44,707 nucleotides of DNA from Saccoglossus kowalevskii (lineage: Eukaryota; Hemichordata; Enteropneusta; Harrimaniidae), in assembly GCF_000003605.2 (NCBI RefSeq), contig NW_003134351.1, positions 332,753 through 377,459 of the forward strand, written 5' to 3'. A program made the position numbers and the translations under genes. Under the pieces are notes generated by a model that was given only the letters and a program-made list of their open reading frames with translations, made no database searches and was not told where the DNA came from. This document shows, one piece after another, positions 35,226 through 44,707 of the stretch (positions within the stretch are counted from its first letter, which is position 1; each line of letters starts with the position of its first letter).

Positions 35226-36260
35226 TCACGTGACATGACAAGTAGATTTACGTGGGAAGAAAGTCTACTAAAACGCGATAAAAAGTCAGAGGTCGTCATA
35301 GATGCGTCGTCCGTTACGGGGCTGCAATTTAATTGTTCTTAAACCGATGGATGTCGGAAATTCGTTCCGCTTTGCTTTTACATGGATGGACTATCGCTGT
35401 GTCAGACATCCTCGCATCCATGACTAACATCAATCGGTCGTGTCTCTAGGTAACACTGTCACGTGACAAAAAGCTATAAATTCACACACCATCGTGACAT
35501 GGTGCAATAAGCTATGTAATCACACGTGCGTTTAGTGCAATTTACCGTATCGCTCGTGGGGAAGATGGGCTCTTAAAATCGGCGTTTTCACTGCATGGCT
35601 AGTCTTAATAGCTCTCGCCGTCGACGAGGTTGGGTGATTCTGTTCCCCATAGTCGTATTTGAACATGTTGGTGAAAATAGAATGACCACCGTTTTGTCTT
35701 ATATAATAACAAATTCACAAGCCCCTCACCAAGTATTTATTGTATCTTTAACTAAAATCAATATTTCTCAGTCACATGCGTAATCAGGCTGTATCAGGTT
35801 CGCTAGATGTCACGTGATTACGATTGCAATAACACGAGTGGCAGCTTTGCATTTTGTTAGTTGATTATTGGAGTCTTGTGTGATATGATGAATTTGCAAA
35901 TTTGTTGCGTACACTCATAGACCCTCCAGTAGACTACTGGAGGGTCTATGGTACACTGTAGTCTCCTGGCTGCCACGACGAGAACCCTGTGTTCGTATGT
36001 GCTGTTGGCAATACCTTCCAGAGGAATCTCGGGGCACACCCATCGCCATACCACCACGATGGCTGACAAACACTTGTCAGTAAATGTCACGCATCTCATG
36101 GGACGGTCGTGTCAATGTTGAAACAAATCAATGACGTCACCATGTGGAGCACAATGACGTTGTTCCTCTTTATTTAGGTGTATACAATAATGACGTGAAT
36201 CACGTGATGAAAGTGAAGTAATGCCAACTAAGATGCTGTCACATAATCAGAGACCACGTG
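35226..36260. promoter_or_regulatory. Dense E-box and CRE motif cluster
   Basis: Within 1.03 kb there are seven CACGTG sites (35227, 35460, 35523, 35811, 36201, 36255, plus the near match CACATG at 35773 not counted among them, making six exact sites), four of which extend to the palindrome TCACGTGA (35226, 35459, 35810, 36200). A full CRE, TGACGTCA, lies at 36132-36139 and TGACG half-sites lie near 36154 and 36191. TCACGTGA is bound by USF, MITF/TFE and BHLHE40-type bHLH factors. The interval has no coding sequence I recognise, so an enhancer or a CpG-type promoter is plausible. Confidence 0.35.
35916..35950. repeat. Perfect 35-bp palindrome (17-bp arms, 1-base centre)
   Basis: The left arm CATAGACCCTCCAGTAG (35916-35932) is followed by one base (A, 35933) and then its exact reverse complement CTACTGGAGGGTCTATG (35934-35950). 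The match ends abruptly on both sides. It sits inside the E-box/CRE cluster. No known element with this sequence comes to mind. Confidence 0.97.
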
Positions 36261-38307
36261 AAGACATTTTCCTCGTATACGGTGTGATTTCTGTTGTTTA
36301 CTCCATTACGTCAGAAATAATTCTGAGGTTGCAGCCAATTCCATAGTGATCATATCTTGGTACAGCGCTGTTTTTTATCTTTTATATTCACTATTCGAAG
36401 TCGACTGACAGTGTAGCCGGAGATCAGTGCACATCATGACTGTGCTATCCCATAATGCATAACTCATCAGCCTTAGGAACTTTTTCGTGACCATTCAAAG
36501 GTGACAAATATAAATCATTTAAAATTCGTGTAACAATGCAACGATTTGCATTTTGTATTCAAAATCTATTTGCTGTTATTGGTGGCGCTCAATGACCCAC
36601 CCGTTGAATGTCTACACATGTTCCTACAGATTATGATATCGGCGCCTTCAAGTTGATTATATTTTCTGACAATTCTTTCAAATTCCTGCTTCGGCAGCTT
36701 TCATATCTCAGCTAGTACTCGTTCTATGTACTATCTTGGATAAACTCAATTCATATATTACATGTTATTTAAAAGGCCGTGTTAACTAAATTACTGTCCG
36801 CCAGTACGCCCAACAGTCTGGCTGGTGAAAATCTCAAGTTACTAGCCCAGTGGTCGGGTAGATTTTTAAATAAATAATAAATAAGACAAATAAAAATATT
36901 ACATTTCACAAAAATCACAAGATGTCTATGGATGTGTGATTGTACCAAGAGGTTCGATGCGACCGTTTTGACATATACAACACGTAAAACAGGTATAAAT
37001 AACAATTCATGAACGATACATGATTTTTCACTTTATTTTAAAAATGTTGAGATTTTTTTTAGGATTCGAGCCTCCAGCAAGAAGCAAAAAGTGAAATGTT
37101 ACTTCAAAGAGGCGAATAGGGTGTATGATAAAACCAAAGTATACGAAAAATTTTCTCATCGTGGAAATCTGATTCAAATGAATGATTATCAATGACACTA
37201 TCAACGACCAGACAGTGTATTGTAAAGTATGCACAGCGATATATAGACCATTATCCAATAGAAAAAATAGTTTATGAAAGTCACTGCAGTGAGGTCGATT
37301 AAATGAAATGTAGTGAAACGATTGAAAATAAATAAAATATTGAAAACATAAACAGGGCTGGTAATTTGTTAGCATGGCAGACAAGTTTTAGAGTACCTGT
37401 CCTGTTGTCTGATAAACCATCTTGACACATTTATTTCAAACACTGTAAAATGTATAATTTTACTCCGAATTTCTGCAATGAACGTCGCCTGCAATGTGCC
37501 AACTTCTCGTGTTTTATTGGTTTTGTCCGTGTTTTTAAGTCTAATCGTAGAGAGACTGGGTACCTAAACTCAGTTTCTCCTTCTCTTACTAGTGTCTTAG
37601 GGCACTCCCGTCATTTGTAGAGTACCGCGGGCAGCGAACAGAATTATCGGTTCATTGAATTTCGATGTATTTTCTTGGCAACTACTAATATATCAGCTAA
37701 AAACATTGCTTTGAATACAGGTGTGTATAGGTGTGTACGGGGTCACGCCATCCCAATACCGCCGCTAACTTACCCCTCGGCGATCGATGAATTCCGATAT
37801 TATTCACATGATGAATCACTCACAGTCGGTAAACATCGTGTTTTTCCCGATAGCTAAGTCTTTGGAAAGTGACATTATTGGAAGACAGGGTTCAACGAAC
37901 TGATGTCCCATGAACTCCCAGTGTCAAAAAAAAAAATGTTTTCAGAGTGACACCACCGGAATAAAGTACTGTGATAGACTTAAACATTACTTAATACAAT
38001 CGCAAGGAATGGGTCTGTGTACCAGATTACTCACATTTCACAACGATTACTAAAAATAACGGATTGGAGCAATTGCGGGTCCGTAATGGAATGGAGGGAA
38101 CATGCTGATACGGCAACTAGATGAGGGGTTCAAACGATCCAGAAATTCGGTAAGGGGGAGGGGGGCTTCTATTTACCTTGCCCAAATAGATCTCCGGTGG
38201 GTTGGGTTTGTCAATTGATTTGTCAATGTTTTATTTGTTTGCGGACTGAATCCGCGCGTGGCTATGAGCCCGGACATAGTATGTGTGTGTGCGGGGTGGG
38301 TGGTAAT
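36261..38307. other. AT-rich intergenic sequence, no gene seen
   Basis: No coding or repeat structure of note. A minus-strand open frame at 37028-37384 lacks an early ATG and is not called. A short G-rich run (GGGGGAGGGGGG) lies at about 38154-38165. Confidence 0.4.
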
Positions 38308-38403
38308 ATAAGGTTATTACGAAGATACATCAAATTATGCACAAAGACAGAACAGCGGCACTATCTGAGTGCATACATTGAGGTATCTTCGTAATAACCT
38401 TAT
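38308..38403. repeat. 96-bp near-perfect hairpin, precursor-miRNA-like
   Basis: The left arm 38308-38333 (starting ATAAGGTTATTACG) pairs with 38378-38403 at 25 of 26 positions, the single mismatch being A opposite G. A 2x2 internal loop follows (38334-38335 with 38376-38377). A second 7-bp stem TATGCAC/GTGCATA (38336-38342 with 38369-38375) comes next, and then a 26-base terminal loop. About 32 base pairs in 96 bases, with the internal loop and offset second stem, are far beyond chance. Animal miRNA precursors have this size and form, though they usually have more mismatches. A young inverted duplication or a very short foldback element would also fit. Transcription is not shown by the sequence. 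Confidence 0.9.
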
Positions 38404-41400
38404 TATTATACATCTTTTCCTACCAAGGACACATCATGGGAATTCCGAAATCTAAAAAGTTTAGAACAGAATCGGCGAACTTCTTTGTATGGAGTCCGGT
38501 CAAATCTTTGTGGCAGCGTAATCATTCCATATTTGGAATTCGCATTTCCTAATATGGTAGGATGAAAATACCCCGTAAAATACCGCAAAATTATGGAACG
38601 CTGTAACCGTTATGGCGTTACCGTGACAGATGTATAATAATACTTTTCAATACCGTTTCCCTATTATATGCTACAACATCACGTATTCACGAAATCTGAG
38701 TTAGATTTTGAAACTTCCATTGTTGAAAGTTGTTCATCGAATGTTTTGTTGATGATCTATCATGTATGTCGCCATGGTGAACATAAATAAATACAAAGTA
38801 ATTACGAATTGTCTCATTTACTTACAGAAGGTACTCCACACACAGTCTGATTAAAAAAGCCTAAGAAAATAAATTACTATATAATTAATATCCCGGATGT
38901 TATATGTTGGTTCAGAAAAAATGTCACAATAATTACGACAGGATCTCTCAACATAAAAGGAAACAAACTTGTAAATGATATCACCCACATTGCTCTGGGG
39001 TGGCGCCATATTTTACCCATTGGACGCCAAGTAAACTACTGTCGTCTTTATTTACAACACAAATCAGTCTATCTTTAATTATTTCCGCATACTATTAATA
39101 AATTTGCTCAATACCTGTAGCCAATGGGATATGATGTAAATTTGGTCAAAAATAACAAAGAAATGATGAAAAAACACACAAAGATATGCAAAATGTTGCA
39201 ACTAAACATTTACGCAGATAATGACAAAGTCCAAGAGGATAGTCGCACCAAATTCACCACGTTTTCGTTAAAAATACGTAACAAAGATACACGCAGGAGA
39301 AGATTCATTCGATTTCAATTACCAGGGAGATGAAGGTCTGTAGTATGGAATCTCAGTTTGGACTGACTAACTGATGCATTAAACATTCTTTCCTGGTTTG
39401 GACAGCTCCCAGGGAACGGTGTCCCATTGGTTGTGTATGTTATTCTTGTGACACGGTCGCTATGAGGTTGAATTTCTATTGCTCGTGTCCAGCCGTGTAA
39501 CGGGACGTTAGACTATCGTCGCACCAACTTTACCAGCTATAGCTAGTCATATTCAGTATAGTTTAACCCCTCATTACAGATTTACAAAGAAATAGAGTAA
39601 CTACCACCCACCAAGAAAAAAACCTGAAAATATAGTTTTTGAAATCAGATTCTTTAAAATTGTACATTGATGATTGTTACGTAGCATGACTAAGAACGAT
39701 TTAGAAGATTATTAGGTACTTTCTTTTTTAGTTGTCTGTTTAGTTGCAATGAAATCTTGTTGAGTTACACAAATCCGGAGACAATGTATTCACGGCCGAT
39801 TTCAGGAAACCAATTTGAAAAGTTAAACGATTAAACGACTTTCTTAAACTGGTTCTGCTTCCATTTTAACAGTTATATTTGGACTATTTAAAAGATTGTG
39901 TAAATACTTTACGATCTCTCTTTCTCCACTGACATAACGATGCGCTTACATATACTGGATGGGTATTTCAAATAATTAACGAAATCTCTTTCATCAGGTT
40001 CTTCAGTGTGTGACAATTGTCCCAAACCTATTTCTCATTTGCTGTAATAACGGAGCTGTGAACAATGATGCTTTTTCTAATCAACATACTAATTAGGTAA
40101 TTAAACCAAACATGAAAGTATGTGTATACTGTCCCCTTCGTCAAAGCGACGCATCTATTCATACTATCGTCGCATTTATCCCAATGTCGGGGAATTTGTT
40201 TGGCTTTACTTATAAACAAGACAATCTGGCCTTGATGGTCACGTTCCTCTGGCGAAGAGGTAACCACGACAAAGAAAATAACACGATTCATCCACACCAA
40301 GTATCATCGTTTGTGGTTTGCAGCAACATTGCAAAACTGGTACTTTGCATGGAGTCACATTGTACACAACAATGCACAGAGTATTGATTATTGATTAACA
40401 ATTCGTTGTGTTAAAACTTTTTAGTCCGTTAAATTATGAGAAACAATTTTAACTAATAAAAATAAAATCAGATATTAATTACGTGTCTTTAGTCACCCCC
40501 ATTATAATGATTGTGGGATTGGGTGTAAAACAAATCGTGTACTCATGAAAGATTGAAAGTGTATGTATAATTGAAACTCATTCAACTTTCAGAGAGTTTC
40601 CCAAAGCGATTATGGTGATACTTAATTGCAACATTGACATCCATTAGCACTCCCATCCTAAGATTCTACGAGAATTGTCTCGACCTCGTCCATTTATCTA
40701 TTTTCTAGCCCATCCTTGGAAAGTACAATACAGCATTGTTTGGCTTTGTCACGAATTGATGGTCACAACAACAAACAACGACGCAACAAACCATGATAGA
40801 CACAATTGTTCTATTTTATATCTTGCGAATCCACGAGATTTGTTCATTTGACATAAATTTGGATGTCTTCGAGTTAATAGTAATGTCTGATTCGCCCCAG
40901 GTGTTGAATTTAAAATGAATAAATAAATCGCAACACGTTGAAATCTAGTAAATACCGAACTCAATACAATTGGTTATTCTCTCTCGCTACAATAAGAAAG
41001 ACAGCCTATAAAGCTATATTTAATGTTATATAACAATTTAAGAGAGCCCAATGCAGCAGATCTCTGTGTTTTGTGGAAAACGCCTGCGGAGACGCGGGCA
41101 GAATAAAAGTAGGCGGCTAGACAGAACCCTATCTTTTCACATTTACTTGGCAACACCATTCTGCCAGAGGGTGCCCCTTTTTATCCAGTTCTCACACACC
41201 AAAACACCACATTACTGGGTGATTTTAGAATAACATTTAACAGTTAAATTGAATAAATTTTGCCGAGGGCGTCGGTAGTGGAAAACAGTTTCCAGTTTAC
41301 CAGCGTCCGAGTCTGCTTATTTTCACGACCTTTGTTCGGATGGTAATAACAAACTGATTCGACTGACCATTGCTCTTATCGCACGATGGACTCTGAAGTG

Positions 41401-42954
41401 GACGACGGGAGCAGTCGAATGGTAGCTGTGTCATTTATTATAGAATCAGCATTTTGCATTACAAAATATACACTTCTCTTTTGATTAACTAGAGACTTTG
41501 TCACTGTGCGTTTAGACTGTCCAACAGATCTCTTATGTGGTTGTCGCCGCACTTGTCTCCCAAACTTAACCTGGTCTCTCTTTGAGGGGCAGGGGGGTGT
41601 CACGACATTTTATCTTCGTGACTGAAAACAAATAGAAATTCAAAAATGTAACACTTTGTAGGCGCTGATGCTCGAATCGCCGTAAACTACAGAAGGCGGG
41701 TCGGAGTTTTAAAATGACAATTTGAAAATCTATCTAAAGATACCCAGTTGGTATAGGTATGTTAATAACATTACTCAATACGTTTTCTATGTTATTTAAC
41801 AACACGCAACCATACTCTTGGCAAATCGCCACCGAGATGCCGCTATATGAAACACAAAGTAATAACATTGAATTGGAACTCCAATCCTTTTCAATGAACT
41901 TGATATTTGATCCTCTAAAGCATTCAATTCAATTGTCATCAATTGAAGAGGTTGTTGTAATGAACTTGAGCTTTATCATAACAAACGGACACATGAACAA
42001 AACGTATTGTAAATATGACACCGGTGGCGCCATCATTAAAATACCGGTATAGAAGTACATGCTTTTATTTCAACATTTTCCCCGACAGGTGGCGCACTAT
42101 CCTTCTAGACATTTTCATAGGCAGTACTGATGAAACTTTGTTTGAATATGTGATGCCATTATTACGTTGTCAAGCCATTTCAACCCTTACTTTTTGAACC
42201 AACACAAAATTTAGCATATCTATAAGCAAATGGATATATCAATGGATATTTGGAGAGAAAAAATGAGGTAAATTTGAATATCCACCACGAATTGCAAGAC
42301 AAAAACAAAAAAATTGCAAAACTTTATTGGTAAAATCCAGACTAGACCTAGCCCTGGTTTGTTTGACTACAAACAAGATGCCTACTACTTGTTATTCTAT
42401 ATATACAAACCACACATTACTGTGTATTGTTGTATTTTACCACTTCATAATGGTACCCTAAATTTTGATGAGTAAATAAAAAAAGGTCGACTGTTTACTG
42501 ATTTGTCACATTACAAACAAAAACAACCCATGTCGCATAGACAAAGGGCAAAACATTATGAACAAACACATCTCAACTTGAAAGTCACGAGCAAATTACA
42601 ACTATCACAGTAATATATTGACAGACAAGATAAGGTAGTACTGTACTTTATATATATTTACTTTGTTGTGTTGTTTGTGCATTTAGGAGTTGGATGGAAA
42701 AAAATACAGCAGAGACCAATACGTTTCCCAGCATGCCTTGCAAATTATCACCGTTTTGTGTGCTGAAACAATCATTTCTATGTATTTTGTTTTATTACTG
42801 CGCTCATGAATATAATCCCAACATATAATAAGACATTGATGTGTACATAGGCTGTACAAGTAAGATGTTTCAAAATCTTGAACACGAGTGGGATCTATGT
42901 ACGGTTTCTCCTCATTCAACACTAACGACGATACAAATCCATTCCCTTTATTGT
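38404..42954. other. AT-rich intergenic sequence, no gene seen
   Basis: Several short open frames (for example 39124-39333, 40112-40387 and 41759-42052 on the plus strand) have no recognisable domains, low complexity or splice context. No CACGTG E-box occurs in this interval, in contrast to the preceding 28 kb. Nothing else recognised. Confidence 0.4.
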
Positions 42955-42957
42955 TAA

Positions 42958-43028
<71 letters not shown>

Positions 43029-43029
43029 A
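42955..43029 (+). repeat. (TAAA)n microsatellite, about 18 units
   Basis: An uninterrupted TAAA/ATAA tetranucleotide run extends from about 42955 to 43029. Its length suggests it is polymorphic. It ends directly at a CpG-richer segment that leads into the putative promoter of the next gene. Confidence 0.98.
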
Positions 43030-43375
43030 CTTACAAGAGCAGCGCCACTTACGCCGTATTGAGTAGCGTAGACGGATCAGCACTTGACATCGGTGATGGC
43101 GTACTAACTAAACGGGTAGTACTAGTATTTTACTTTCAAACAGTCATCGTGATCAGCATAGCTCGTTTACAGTGTAGCCAATTTGTTTCCACATATGACC
43201 GAAAGAGCAATGAGCAATCTTTTCATAAAGTGTCAGCAATTTACAAAAACTTTCATAACTCTCGCTGCATTGCTCAATATAGACTGGCAAAGTCGGGACT
43301 TGTTTTAATAAAAACAAAAAACAGAAAGAAAGAAAAACAGCGCACCCTAAGACACGAGAGAGGCGCGTTGTAACG

Positions 43376-43592
43376 AGCGGGCTGTCATTGGTGTAGAGTA
43401 GACGTCGACATCTTTGGCCTGTCACCATGTTTGGCGCAACAGTTTTTGATATTGTGCAACTGTTCTGGTTCATCTGCATGAGGGCGCTGTGATGGATAAA
43501 AAGATGGCGACTTCCGTAAAGTTCCTTATTTTTGTTTCATCGTCGTAAAGTACTACTTTGCATGTTGGCATAGTTTTCGCCGCACATCGAAG
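43376..43592 (+). promoter_or_regulatory. Probable promoter and first non-coding exon of a plus-strand gene
   Basis: An inverted CCAAT box (CATTGG, about 43385-43390) is followed by a YY1-type element AAGATGGCGAC at 43501-43511, which in animals marks the transcript start or early 5' UTR of many housekeeping genes. Two in-frame ATGs (43492 and 43504) open an 18-codon frame, MDKKMATSVKFLIFVSSS, that stops at 43546-43548. A good 5' splice site, AAG/GTATGT, follows at 43592/43593. I infer a short first exon, mostly 5' UTR, with the coding part beyond the right edge of the window. The gene is not identifiable from this. Confidence 0.38.
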
Positions 43593-44707
43593 GTATGTAT
43601 GCGAGTTCCTGTCTTTATAATGGGACTTTGGTTATGTTAGGAGTCTTCATTTCTGTGGTACGTTACTTGACCCGGGTCAGTTTGTGTGTGGCAGTCAATC
43701 GGCGGTATTGGAACACAGATTTCCGGGAACATTGCCTTGTGAATTAGTCGTGAAATGTAAATTTCTAGAAATACTAAAGCAAATGAGTTAGTGTGCGAAT
43801 GAAATAGCTAGAATTTCTCCCAGGCATGGTCATCTTGGTGTCCTTGCGTTTTCTTAGAATATGTATAGAGATTCCACATTTTGAAAATTGGGGGCCGGGC
43901 TGGAGAATTTTGTGAAAAGAATAATTCTCTTTATGCTGCAGGAACCTACGGAGGTATTTCCACGTGAGTTTACTTGAGTTGACCTGGTTTCCTTACACTA
44001 CAACCAGATAGCAAATCAATTAAGTCATGGTCATCGTTCATGCCACAGACTTCAAGTACATTCGATATGTGATATAAAGTGTGCATGGTAGACAACTCAA
44101 CTCAATCTTGAATGGAAAGGGTTTATAACTTAATTAATTAAAAACTGGGAGAAATTTCAATAAATATTCCCCACAGTCCTCAAATTTTCTATGAGTAGAA
44201 ATCCCTATATTCTTAAAATGGTGGCAACCATATCCATTGGGTCCATTAGTGACATATTTTTCATTTTTTTACAGCAGTGTAAAATCCCCCACCTGATACT
44301 TACCAATTCGTTAGTGAGAGTCGTTTAAGTTTTTGTCGGCAAATACCAGCATGTTCCTTTCACTGCTTACCCTAGGGGAATGCAATGACAGGTGCCTAAT
44401 AATTCGGCATGATAATTATCTTAAATTGTCGGTTATGTAAATAGGTATAGGTCATTGATATCCCACAGTTGTAAATACAAGTTGTTTCAGAATGTATTGA
44501 AATCAGTTATCAACACGCTATAGTGATTTTTGATTTACAGATAATAAAACGAAATTACATTAACGAACGTGACTGATAACTTTTACTATAAAAACCTTAG
44601 CATCCTGTTGGCAGGCCAGTCACACTGGTTCTCACTACAAGAGGTTACGATCCCCCCTGCCAAATGCTCAGGAAAACTGAAACGTATATATACATATTTA
44701 CATAAAA
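43593..44707 (+). other. Inferred first intron of the gene starting near 43.5 kb
   Basis: No open frame of note and no clear acceptor-exon pair. A 12-bp palindrome TGACCCGGGTCA at 43668-43679 contains two nuclear-receptor half-sites as an everted repeat. One E-box, CCACGTGA, occurs at 43960-43967. Confidence 0.3.

Noticed and set aside
37028-37384. 118-codon minus-strand frame
   Set aside because: It begins at a TTG, is rich in Phe, Ile and Leu as expected of AT-rich DNA, and has no domain.
43153-43479. 108-codon minus-strand frame opposite the putative promoter at 43.5 kb
   Set aside because: It starts with ATG but has no recognisable domain and low-complexity hydrophobic runs. A divergent gene is possible but not supported.

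Overview
Kind of organism. This is animal nuclear DNA with large non-coding intervals, spliceosomal splice signals, decayed retrotransposon fragments and minisatellites. CpG is common across the middle of the window and scarce over the inferred transcribed unit on the left, which fits the mosaic methylation of invertebrate genomes better than the global CpG loss of vertebrates. The one clearly recognisable gene is a single, intronless FAM181 homologue, a family best known from its vertebrate paralogues FAM181A and FAM181B. I infer a non-vertebrate deuterostome, such as a hemichordate or a lancelet, but I cannot name the species. Layout. Bases 1 to about 10,000 look like the 3' part of an unidentified plus-strand gene. 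They hold intron-like sequence with a 31-bp minisatellite (1297-1510), a broken L1-type LINE fragment (2165-3115) and a 37-bp minisatellite of about 44 units (3510-5169), then a terminal coding exon (6096-6263) and a long T-rich interval that I read as a 3' UTR ending near 10,000. From about 10 kb the sequence becomes CpG-rich and almost gene-free. FAM181 (20862-22016, plus strand) is the only confident complete gene. It has a CCAAT/GC-box promoter near 20,411-20,514 and no other convincing exon for more than 10 kb on either side. The rest of 10-43 kb holds a MITE-like element (13433-13977), a tRNA-derived SINE head (28685-28750), a diverged tandem duplication (34064-34412), a 35-bp palindrome (35916-35950), a long near-perfect hairpin (38308-38403) and many copies of the palindromic E-box TCACGTGA. 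A tetranucleotide repeat (42955-43029) precedes a probable promoter and first non-coding exon of another plus-strand gene (about 43,376-43,592). How the parts work together. FAM181 keeps the omega-loop motif by which its vertebrate relatives are known to bind TEAD transcription factors, so its product is probably a nuclear TEAD-interacting regulator. The surrounding gene-poor DNA, rich in E-box, RFX and CRE-like motifs, is a plausible regulatory landscape for it, but that is inference. I see no CRISPR array, operon, prophage or other prokaryotic system. The best candidates for something undescribed are the hairpin at 38.3 kb, the E-box enrichment, and the FAM181 homologue itself.
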